Origin: Distichodus sexfasciatus
Taxonomy: Eukaryota; Chordata; Actinopteri; Characiformes; Distichodontidae
Reading direction: 5' to 3'
Assembly: GCA_032718565.1 (NCBI GenBank)
Contig: JAVGVS010000012.1
Location: 4,536,450 to 4,600,449, forward strand
Length of the DNA: 64,000 nt
Part shown: piece by piece, positions 51,101 through 61,900 of the stretch
How the letters are laid out: the number at the start of each line of letters is the position of its first letter
How positions within the stretch are numbered: position 1 is the stretch's first letter
Notes under the pieces: model-generated
What the model saw: only the letters and a program-made list of their open reading frames with translations
Databases searched by the model: none
What the model was told of the DNA's origin: nothing
Program-made: the position numbers and the translations under genes

Positions 51101-53006
51101 CTCTACAGACGCAGCACTTTGTCTTAACAGCACCTGGTGAGGGTCATAAACAGAGCGTAGGCCACCTGCTCCAGTCTCTTACGTACAAATGCTCAGCTCT
51201 GAGACTCTCCTCGAAGAACATTCCATGACTCACTCACAGAGCTTTCTCTATATGTCACACACACACACACACTTATCCTCTTAAAAAGACCTTAAGAGAG
51301 CGGCATTATTAGAGAGCCACTAATCTTTAGAGCGGCAGAAGCTGGAAGAGTACGACCCACTACAGCCATTTTACAGCTTATAAGAGCAAAGCCAGTGTGA
51401 AATCTTTAAAGGGGGAACATATCAGTTGTTCGAGTAGTGATTCAGACATAAAAATATAACGCTCATGTTCTGTCATCTCCGCTGTTTTATGAAAATATAT
51501 ATAAGATCCATAAGGTCACTTTGGAACAGTACATATTGACTAGCAGTAGTCTGTAATTAAGTTATATATTGTTCTTCTTTTGTATACAGCATGAATTCAG
51601 TTATAGAGGTTTTATCAAGATTCTCACAAAGGAGCTTTGCATATTTATATCTCCAACCCCATAATGAGTGAGCCAAAGGTAACAGTGGCTCACTCATTAT
51701 GTCGTAAATAACAAATTGAAAGCAAATAAAGACTGTGGTGTATATGTAAATGTATAGCAAATGATTTAGTTTTCAGGTTATCAATACTTATTCCCTTATT
51801 GGAGTAACCATTATTATTATAGTTATTATTATATATTGTAATTATAATATTTTTAATTATACATGATCATTATATCATATTATTATTTGCAATAGAATAG
51901 CCTCTTACAGTCAGACTAAACACCAGAAGAATATTCTCTCAGGAGTAGACTTGGTTTTTGACCCACTAAAGTTATTTTCTTAGATCTCATCATTTACCTT
52001 AAGGTAAAGGAGACACAAGTAACTAATGACACTATTTTAACCTGTTTTCAACTTGTGCAGCCTACAAGCATTAAATGGAACTGGAAAAATAGAGCTATAA
52101 CCCAGAGCTAAAATAACAGAATGGTTTTACATTAAGCTCTACTTTCTTTTACTCAGACAGTTGAAAATGTCACATTTAAACATATTCTTTAAATTGTAAA
52201 CATTGACTATGCTGCATCAGGAGCTATGAGGAATGTAAATGAAGCATGGTGTCCTAATCTCCATACTGTGTCAGTCTGATCCTGTTACAGAGGCTGAGAC
52301 ACAGGCTTCACCTGAGAGCTGTCTGTGAATAATGGATGAGAGAAATAGTGTTGTGTTCCATCTGTTCTTCAAGTCTATTCTGATACCATAAAAAAAATGT
52401 ATAACAAATGGTAAATATTTAGTAATTTTGGATTTGGAAAGTTATTTGTCTCATGAATAAATTATACTGGAATAATATTCTGAGTTTGTATCATAATTAT
52501 ATTATTATTGATGTAGTTATTATTGTTATTATTACAATCTTTTAAATCAAAGGGCGGTTTGTTGTTGCTGCTTATAAACATAAAACACAGATGAACAATG
52601 AGTGTAATTTTATGGTTCTTCCCGGCCACAAAAAAGTTATTTTTATGTTATAATTATTTATTTCAGCCACTAACAATATATGTGAAAACACTGAAAGACA
52701 CTGATAATTATTGTGGCAGATTCTCAAAAACAGTGAATGAACAAGCTTATTGTCTAAATATTTTTATGAATATTGAACATATTTATATGTAATAATACAC
52801 TGCTATCATAATAACTAGTTGATGCGATCGCTGTTACGGTTAATTTGATCGTTTATTAAATATACTTCAGAGCCATTAGATGCGGTAAACAGATAAATGC
52901 GCCGAACTCTCACCATGTACCAAACCCCGAGGATGATGGTTCCGGTTCGGACATGACAGCAGAGGCAGCAGCGGGTCGAGTAGAGTCGCTCCCATGGAGA
53001 AATCAT
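45121..53006 (-). CDS. laptm4b: Lysosomal protein transmembrane 4 beta, 225 aa, complete
   Basis: Seven minus-strand exons join in frame: 52914-53006, 50573-50684, 49841-49914, 48879-49001, 48090-48188, 47509-47604, 45121-45201 (TGA). The product has four membrane segments, the start MISPW with CCLCCHVRTGTIILGVWYM, then LINAVVLLILLTAL, a luminal loop DPDQYHLTS, MATYGAYK, AAWIIPFFSYQVFDFALN, QLPANFPYKEE and VWSCYRYVRGR. These match LAPTM4B rather than LAPTM4A. It is a late endosome/lysosome membrane protein that binds sphingolipids, helps recruit the LAT1-4F2hc amino acid transporter and binds Nedd4-type ligases through PY motifs. The first PY-like motif is kept as LPTY, but the C-terminal PPPPY is PPPPPF here. 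The ATG at 53004-53006 matches the second Met of the human MKM start; the upstream codon reads GTG. Confidence 0.95.
46245..46493 (-). mobile_element. tRNA-derived SINE in laptm4b last intron
   Basis: A minus-strand copy of the 39465-39723 family: gtcattgtgaacacatcaca tail, then gtaccttgctcatgagcacc and a B box at about 46436. The rest of intron 45202-47508 and the introns 47605-48089, 48189-48878, 49002-49840 and 49915-50572 are AT-rich with no gene. Confidence 0.75.
51661..51700. repeat. Perfect hairpin in laptm4b intron 1
   Basis: Arms of 15 bases (ataatgagtgagcca and its exact complement) flank a 10-base loop. Nothing else in the 2.2 kb intron 50685-52913 looks coding; the rest is AT-rich with a CA run at 51257. 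Confidence 0.85.
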
Positions 53007-53123
53007 TTTCACTGCCTTCACATAAGACTGCACAACAAACAAATTCCTTTACATCATCTCAGAAGCGTCCTCCGGATTTAACAGGTTAGAGCAGCTCTCA
53101 GCCGCTGGGCCAGACGCTCCTGC

Positions 53124-53133
53124 ACCACGTGAC
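53124..53133 (-). promoter_or_regulatory. laptm4b: E-box of CLEAR type upstream of laptm4b
   Basis: On the minus strand this reads GTCACGTGGT, an 8 of 10 match to the CLEAR element (GTCACGTGAC) bound by TFEB/TFE3 in lysosomal gene promoters. It lies 118 bases upstream of the laptm4b ATG in a locally GC-rich block (53090-53155). Confidence 0.5.
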
Positions 53134-53925
53134 CTCTGACGCAGCGGTACAGCGCTAGAAATGTTCAGCCTGTGTTTACGAAAGCGGACAGTACATTTAA
53201 AGAGACTACTAGCCTATATCGCAAAATATTTTCTTTTAAAAAATTAAGAATTAGAATGTAAAATGGTATCTGTGCAACAACAGGATGTCATTTAAAGACC
53301 GCATGTCTGAGTGAACAAAAAAATATTAGCCTAATCAGTTACAAGAGTAAATTAATGATTTGGATTTACATGTCACCATAAATATGGATGATTATATAGA
53401 ATTAAAATTTGTACATAATCGCAGTGAAGTGGATCATAATACTAGAGCAGCTCCAGACGGCACACTTTCAAGTTTTTTCCCTACTCTGTACATTTGAAGC
53501 AGATTAAAAGCCTGATTAAGTGAATCTCATGTTAAATGCAAAACAGAGTTACCTTGGAATTGGAAATGGCAACACTGTGAAAACATGAAACACTGCAGGA
53601 AAAATAACTGTATGACCCTTCAATGTATTATGTGCTGTAATATACTGTCCCCTGGTGGTTGTTTTATAACTTCTGGTCTTCTTGAAATGGCTTGCAGGAT
53701 CAGTGTACTTTACTGTGAGCTGTACTTATGTCTTCCACACTTTATATGGCATTTTATCATCACATTATAGCAGAGGCCAGAAACAACGTTTTACGTTTAC
53801 AGTGTAATAAAATAAACTTGTAACTGTATAATCCAACGCTGGGTTTATGACCTCAGAGGTTTGTGCCTGTACTCGCACGGTTCGGTGAGATTAGGCTGAA
53901 AAATCCAGCAAACGCATTTGAACTG

Positions 53926-53987
53926 CATAATAATAATAATAATAATAATAATATTAATAATAATAATAACAATAATAATAATAATAT
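53926..53987. repeat. (AAT)n microsatellite between laptm4b and fzd6
   Basis: A run of AAT/ATA units with a few interruptions in the shared upstream region of the two divergent genes. The rest of 53160-54130 shows no gene. Confidence 0.9.
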
Positions 53988-54135
53988 TGTTGTTGTTAAG
54001 GTTATTACCACGGTTATTATATGAAAGAGGTTTTGTTGCCCTGGAAATCGTTGGATCTGTAAAAGTAGATTGACACTCACAACTGTGACAATGCTGTCTG
54101 AAATTGTTCAGTTTGTTAAAATAGAAATAAAAGGC

Positions 54136-54187
54136 TATAAAACCCCTGCTGATCAGTAGCTCCTGTTGCTCCTGCTGCGCATGCGCA
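54136..54187 (+). promoter_or_regulatory. fzd6: fzd6 core promoter candidate: TATA-like box and NRF1 palindrome
   Basis: TATAAAA at 54136-54142 is followed by TGCGCATGCGCA at 54176-54187, a perfect palindromic NRF1 motif. These come just before an apparent noncoding first exon. The position fits a start near 54165-54200. Confidence 0.45.
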
Positions 54188-54189
54188 GC

Positions 54190-54909
54190 ACACCTGGAGT
54201 CGGGGTGTAAGGAGTTTTCCCAAATCTACGGTAGCTTAACTTCGATCTTCGCTTTCATCGTTTGTCAGACACCTGTCTCGAATATAGCTTGTAGATCGTA
54301 TTAAATTTTGCACTCCTCTAACTCGGCACGATTTTCCTGAGGAAGCTCGTAACTGCAGAAACACGAAGAGACTTTTCCATGTACCTAGGCCCTGCTAGAG
54401 ACGACGCGGTGGCCAGCTTTAAAGTTTATTTATAAACTCAAAACAACGCGGGTAGTAAGCATAGCAAACTGCACCAACAAAAACTTAACCCATTAACGGA
54501 AGAAAGATTTTCGTATTTTTTGTTGGATTACGATTCGTTAACGGTCGGCTTTTCAACATGCTGATCGGTTTACAAAGGCGCTAAGCAGCCAGAGACAGAA
54601 AATTTGAGGCAGAAATGTGCTTTTAAACTACGTTAGTCTTTTAAAAAGTTTTTGACGAAGCTTTTGATGTGGATAAATTTCCTCGGGACAAAGAAAGTGC
54701 TGTTTTTCCCGCAGACAAAAACTCGAGGCTTTTAATAAAACATTGAAAGCTTTAGTTGCTTGTCCTGAAAAAGTTTTAAAACGCAATACTCAACTACAGG
54801 TTACACAAAATGAAAACCTAGTCGAATGGAAGTCAATCTGCGTCTAATTTGTAGGACTTGAAGGTGTGGACTGATATTAATTTCGACATTCCTTCGTTCA
54901 CTTCTTGGC
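54190..54909 (+). other. fzd6: fzd6 noncoding first exon (proposed)
   Basis: Moderately CG-containing sequence between the promoter candidate and a strong donor (GTAAGT at 54910). It has no long open frame. The following 836-base interval to the next exon has a TAA repeat at 55134-55175 and no gene. The exon is inferred, not shown. Confidence 0.4.
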
Positions 54910-55133
54910 GTAAGTCTAATGAGCAGAACCACATCAGTCATATTATACTGTACTTATAAACGGTGCAGAGTAACACAACTTTAAGCTTATGGACATTTAA
55001 ACTTAGAAGATACACCTTTGCACTTAAAGTTATAGGATTTTGATTTTTACGACATGGGAAATAATTTTTTTTCCAAAACAGGATTTAATATTATAATGTA
55101 AATTTAATTTAATGCAATAATTTAATGTTTTAC

Positions 55134-55175
<42 letters not shown>
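55134..55175. repeat. (TAA)n microsatellite in fzd6 intron 1
   Basis: About 13 nearly perfect TAA units. Confidence 0.9.
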
Positions 55176-55745
55176 GTTTTAATCCAGTAATAATGCAGAC
55201 GGATTTTTCATTTCATACATTTTTAATCATATATTTGGTCTAAATTTACAAAGTACTCATTATGTCCTTCAAATAAATCAAAGTGCAGATGTATGAACAG
55301 ATGACGTTGAATGTCTTGTTTTTTATTTTAAAAGATGGTGTTGCGAAGTTTTTTGGCCCAGTCTGGCAGGAATATTGCAAACAACCAATCCACCTTGTTC
55401 ATACCTGTTTTTTGTGGTACTGGCAGATACCAATACTGATCCGTTTGCAGTGATCTTTACTTTTATGTGTAACACAACATCAGGACTGACTGTAAATATT
55501 TATTCATTCATATATATTTAGGAAGGTTATGTTTATGTTCTTCTATCAAAGTTATCATCACCTGGTATATCTATTTGAATGGTTATTGGACTGCTATCAG
55601 TGGTTTATAGCTGTACTTAATTTTAGAAAACACTGCCATAGTTAATATGTTGTATTAGGTATTACAGTACTAATAGAGCAATAGGGGTATTGGTCATCCC
55701 AAAAATGAGGAAAATGGTGATGAAGTGTGTTTCACTTTATTTCAG

Positions 55746-55928
55746 ACCCCTGAGCTTTGGATTGGAGCCATGCAGGAATCTAAATAATGGATTTTATGTC
55801 GACGGACTGCTTGTCTCCATGGACATGACCCAGGCCATTGTGGAGTTTGGATGAAGACGAGCTAAACTGTTTTCTGGGACTATTCTGTTTTTGTTGAGTG
55901 ATACTTTCTTGCAGAGCAGATTAAGACC
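55746..55928 (+). other. fzd6: fzd6 5'UTR part of exon 2, with three short upstream frames
   Basis: An acceptor (tttatttcag) precedes 55746 and the coding ATG is at 55929. In between lie three short ATG frames: 55770-55787, 55797-55838 and 55819-55854, all ending before the main start. They may lower translation of the receptor. Confidence 0.55.
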
Positions 55929-58900
55929 ATGCTGCGCTGGGCCTGGCTGTGTTTGCTGCTCTCAGACTCCTGCCTGTCTCACAGCCTGTTCACCTGTGAG
56001 CCAGTCCGGGTGCATTGGTGCCATGGCATGTCATATAACATGACCTTCTTCCCCAACATGCTCGAGCACTATGATCAGGACATTGCTGCTAGCAAAATGC
56101 AGGTGCGGCCTCCTCTGACTAACCCTAAATGTGTGTCACTGCTGTGCAAGGCCTGTTTCTTTTTTATTAATTTTATTAATTAACATTAAAGCCTTTAAAA
56201 TAATGCTCCTTAGGAAATTTGAGCCATCAGAATCCTGTAGCTATTGCACTTTCCTGTGATATTGTAAGGGTTTGATAGGGCACCAGCACTAGTTATTAAT
56301 ATACTACGCTGAAAGAATCTTTAACCAATAATAAAAAATAGATTAACTGGCAGCACATAAATAATTTTTCAACCAAAAAAATGGTACCTCATACAACTGT
56401 TCTTGAGAAGAAATTAGTTCTTAAAACCTACACAGTTTTTTTTTTTTACAATGATTCACAAAGGTTTCTAACATTCACCAGTGTTTTCCTATGAGATTTA
56501 TTTGTGCAAAAAATTAGCTTACTGGATTTACTTTAATTCTACATTTAGTATAATACTATACTATAGTGTTTAAAATGTCTGTTTGTTTTTTTTTCTTTTT
56601 TCATTTGTGACATCACACTTTTTACATTGAATACTTGAGTGAATGGTTGATTAGTGGTATATCAAACTTTATTTAACATATATAAAAACATTTTTTAAAA
56701 AGATTTTTTTATTAAAACTTTCCCTGAGCTAACAACCTAACCATGTATAGTTCACTCACTGTAAGGAACAGTAGAGTTTGTGCCCAGCGGAGGAGCTCCT
56801 GTCTGTGTCTGGCAGATAGAATTTCACACAGACATTGTGAGTGAGGAGTGCTGAGAGACCAGGCGACTCCATTTTTCAGCTTTACCAAATAATGGGAGTC
56901 AAGTGACGAAGCAGCCTGAGCCGCAGGGGAAGCATGCTCATGGCTTTATTGTTCAAGCCTTTGATTTAAAAAACTCTCCAAAGCAAAGGAAGGAAGGAAG
57001 GAAGGAAGGAAAGAGAGAGAACGAAATATGCAGAGCAATGGAGAATGGCTTGTGTGTATGCTGTTGTGTAGAAAGACTTTTTCTGAGATGACGAGTATTC
57101 ATTTTTTGAAGGTGTTGGTGCTCTGGTGTACTTTATGGAACAGGATTACTGCAGCACAATTAATTGCTTCAACAACAAATCTCTGAAGTATAGTAAAGTT
57201 AATCATGGCTGAGGCGAAAGTGCCAAAACAAGAAGCTTAGCGTTTGAATATAATGGGACACATTCATTTTTGGTTTACAGTGTTAAGAGATTTCGGAGCT
57301 GGAAGTTTTGTGTAAATTTGGAGTGTTAACCATAAGTAGGCAGATGGTCTGTCTGCCATATTTAGATTTGATCAGAAAAACTAATTATATTAAAAATGTA
57401 ATTAAATTGAAGGTAGTCTTTCTTTAGGATGGTAGTTTCTTTAGGAATTTATAAAAACATGGCTTTTTTATTCCAACAGGTTTCAATACAGATTTTATTA
57501 GCTTATAATTTTTTTTTTTTTTACTGTTTTTTTAATTGTGTTTTTTGCTTGTATGTTACATGCGTTGGACTGTAAGGGTCCTGTTTTATAATGCAAGCCA
57601 AACCTGCTAAAGATGATTAGCAAGATTTTCAGCCTGCTTAGAATTTTGTTTTTGATTTTGTTCCTAAGTGACCACTTCCTCTCTCTGCTTTGTTTTTTTG
57701 CAGCATTTCATGCCGCTGATTAACCTGCATTGCTCTCCTGATGTGCACGTGTTCTTGTGCAAGGCCTTCGTCCCAGAGTGCACAGAGCAGACGCGAGTTC
57801 TGCGGCCCTGCAGGGATCAGTGTGAGCGTGTTCTCACAGACTGCTCCAGAGACATGCTCACCTTCGGCATCACCTGGCCACCGGAGCTGCAGTGTGACAG
57901 GTGAGGGTTTGGTTCTGGGATTGGTGAACAGATTGTCTTTTATTGGATTGCTGTCCAGGTCACACTACACAAACAAATTGTTTTGTATTGCAACACAGAA
58001 AATCAGTGGGTCGCATTCATTCACCAACTGTTCTTAATAAGAAATTTGTTCTTAAAACCCACTGTAGAGTTTTTATGAAGTTTTCTTATTTGAAATTAGA
58101 ATTAGAACGCTTAGAATCCTGACACCACTCCTTTACATATGTTACAGTTTGTCCAAAAATACCACTCTGTTGGGTATTTCTGTTGTTGTGAGCAGTCCTA
58201 CAGTTGTACTCAAGGAAACATTTGCTGAAAATAAAGGTGAATGAGGCACATTGGTCTGTCTTGACAGCAGGATGTTTGCATCTTTACGCAAACTCTGATC
58301 CATGTGTAATAACATTTTGGAGAAAATTCTTGAACCCGACGCCATATTGTAGGGTTGGCATCATTGCACTGTTATTCTTTTTAGCTTAAAAAAAGTTTGT
58401 AGCCGTGTTTTAATGTTTAAAATGTACCAAATATTCTGTGACCGAATCACAGTTAAGGGGTAGGGAGCATTGTGGCATTGATGTAGCTCTTAAAATGAAG
58501 GAATAGCAGATGCTGACTCAGGGAAGACAAAAATTCCCTGCAAACCAGAATCAAAACGAGGGGATTGGCACTGTGTAAATACATTTCTTCTGTGCTCTAT
58601 TAGGCTGCAGCCCTGTCAGTCCTCTTCTGATGCCTTGGCCCTCCCTCCCTCAGCAGACACGACCACGCCCAAAAGCTCGCCTTCACCCAATCGGGATCTG
58701 GGCTTCTGGTGCCCCATGCAGCTGAAAACTCGCCCCGGTCAGGGCTCGTCCTTCCTGGGCGCTCTGGATTGCGCACCACCGTGTGCCAACATGTACTTTA
58801 CAGCTCACGAAATCGAGTTTGCCAAGACGTTCATCGGCGTGTGCTCGGTGGTGTGCTTGGGCGCCACGCTGTTCACTTTCCTCACCTTCCTCATCGACGT

Positions 58901-61900
58901 CAAACGCTTCCGCTACCCGGAACGCCCCATCATATTCTACGCCGTCTGCTACAGCGTGGCGTCCCTCGTTTACTTTGTCGGCTTCTTGCTGGGCAACGAG
59001 GCGGCGTGCAACAAACCGGGCTTGCCGGGCGCCGTGGCGACAGTGGTTCTGGGCGGTCAGAGCAAAAGCTGCACTATAATCTTCATGATGCTCTATTTTT
59101 TCTCCATGGCCGGCATGGTCTGGTGGGTGATCCTCACCATCACCTGGTTCCTGGCGGCAGGGCCCAAGTGGAGTTGCGAGGCCATTGAAAAGAAGGCGGT
59201 GTGGTATCATGCTGCCGCCTGGGGCCTCCCCGGGAGCCTCACCGTCATGCTTTTGGCTCTCAACAAGGTGGAGGGCGACGGAATCAGCGGCGTCTGCTTC
59301 GTCGGCCTGTACGACCTGACGGCTCTGCGCTGGTTCGTGGTGGCCCCGCAGGCACTGGGGGTGCTGACGGGGCTCTCGCTCCTCCTGGCCGGGATCGTTT
59401 CGCTCAACCATGTTCGCCAGGTCATCCAGCATGACGAGCGCAACCAGGAGAAACTGAAGAAGTTCATGATCCGCATCGGGGTGTTCAGCGGACTATACCT
59501 GTTGCCGCTCCTCACGCTGCTGGCCTGCTACCTCTATGAACAGGCGCATCGCGAAATCTGGGAGAACACCTGGATCAACGAGCGCTGTCAGGAGTATAGC
59601 ATCCCCTGCTCTTACAAGGTGAGACATGGCTTCTGATTCAGTACTGGGAAGGTAAATATGCGGGGACTGCAGCTGTCAATATTTATTTTTGTCAAATATT
59701 GTCAATTGATAAATCAAGTAATCTAATAAGGTATTATTTAGTTAGTTTGAGGAGAATAAAAATATTTATCAGACATTAAACGTCCCATATTATGAAAACC
59801 TCACTTTTTCTGTTCTTTGGAAATCCATTTGGGTCTGTACTGCCTTACTCACACTGTATTTTTGATCTTAAAAAATGGTTGTTAGTATTAATTTACTAAT
59901 GTCAGAAATCTTGTGCTTAAACAAGCCGTTAAGATTTCCCCCTACTTTACTTCCACGTCACAGTAGGGGACCTCTGAACAACTCCACCCTCCTACCTTTT
60001 AAATGAGTGAGTGAGTGATTATTTGTCATTGTGAACACAGCGCACCACAACGAATTTTGACCTCTGCATTTGACTCAGGAGCAATGGGCAGCCGACATGG
60101 CCAGCGCCCAGGGAGCAGTGTGTGGGGTACCTTGCTCATGAATACCTCATTGGTACCACTTTGGGATTTGAACCAGCGACCTTCTGATCACGGGGCAAAC
60201 GCCCTAACCGGTCTGCCACCATCTGCTCCAAATGTAATGTCCAAGACTTTAACAACTGTGCTGTTGCGCCTGGTTCTGAGCATCTCTGCCCACCAGGTAG
60301 AACTGCTAGCGCTTCCTGATCCGCCATGTTTTTTTTGCAAGCGCTAGCGTAGGAATCGCAATGAGGAATGCTGTATGGATTGTCTGTTAACATTATTTTT
60401 ACGTAAGGTTAACACTCGCCGCGCTGTCTATGCCTCAGTTCCGGAGTGGAGCGTGGGCAGCAGCGGCTCATTTGCATTTAGGAATACTAATGAGAAACAA
60501 CCTGTTCTGAAAGGGACTGAAATAGAGGGGTAAATCAGGTGAAAATGCCTACTCTGAGAGGTATTTTTAGCAAATTACTAGACATGTTTAGTGGAGCTCA
60601 CGGACCTATTTTATCTTGTTGAGAAAATGTATAATATGAGACCTTTACAACTACGCTTTTAAAATAAATTGTCAATTAAAAATGTTTCATTAACCATTTG
60701 ATGATGTGCTGTGGTAGTTTACTTTGAGCCATGACTGTACACAACAGTAGGGAAATGTGTATTACACAGACATGGATCTTTTTATGATCTTTTCTTTGAA
60801 AAATCCCTTCAGTTTAATGTGTGATGTGACTTTTTTACAGTATTATGATTTCTTATTTTGCACTCAAATCGCATCTTCTAGACACATGTCCTGTCCGTGT
60901 GAGTATGTTATGCGATGGTAAACACAGACTGCCTTTTATATAATTATGGACCAAACAAAGCTTCGACTCAAAGAATATGCTTACGAATTACTCAGTGGAT
61001 CATTTGGGCTCTAAAACACACTACTTAACAAAAATGAGCACTATGATGTTGATCTGTTTTATTAATATGTTTGTCTTGTCTTTTTGGTGATTTCACAGAG
61101 AATGGAAGCTGCGCGTCCAGACCTGTCTCTCTTCCTCATTAAATATCTCATGACGCTGATTGTGGGCATCTCTGCTGTTTTCTGGGTCAGCAGTAAGAAG
61201 ACCTGCTCGGAATGGGCCTACTTCTTCAACAGGACTCGCAAGAAAGAGTAAGTACATTGGGCTCCATTCCCCAACTGTTCTTAAGAAAAAATGACATTTA
61301 CATGGTTTTCATGAAGATATTCACAATTCACCAATGTTTTCTTATTAGAGGTTTGTTCATGGGGAATAACAGAATCTACAATTTGCTGAGGATCTAAATT
61401 AATGGCATGCATGTTTGTGCAAAACGCTACCTTGTTGGGTATTATTGAATTCTACAGTTGTTTATCTTCTAAATGTCTTGCCTTTCTTAAGAACAAAATT
61501 AGGAAATGAAAATTTAAGAAAACATTTTGATGAATGTAGATGAATGAAGTCCACTGTCTGCTTGCTGTCAAAGCAACTGACAATCATGTCAAAGTAAACT
61601 TTGTCATCTCAAATATATACAAGTACACAGAGACAAGACAAGACGACTCCAATTTCTACAGAGTACAGAGAAGGCACATAGAATATACTTATGTAAATAA
61701 AATGTAAAAATAAGCTCTAAGATGAAAATAGAAAATGAAATTGTGCAGAATTAGTTTAGTTTATTGTATATATAATAGACAAATATATATTATTTGTCTG
61801 TTTCCACTAGTGTACGTAGTGCTACTTTTATATGCAGGTTTTAGCACACTTCCATTGCCTGATCTTTAAGGGTCGTCTAGGTAGTTTTCTTTGCTCACAA

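Noticed and set aside
33435..53006. matn3-laptm4a paralogous pair instead of matn2-laptm4b
   Set aside because: Human MATN3 and LAPTM4A are also neighbours, but the LAPTM4 protein here matches 4B in DPDQY, MATYGAYK and VLVYVT wording, and fzd6 belongs to the 8q22 side.
53007..53042. Upstream extension of laptm4b
   Set aside because: The frame is open but has no ATG there; the first ATG at 53004-53006 agrees with the second Met of the human start.
58683..59432. 249-codon open frame on - strand, and 159-codon frame on + strand
   Set aside because: Both are shadows of fzd6 exon 4, which is GC-rich and so has few stops in other frames.
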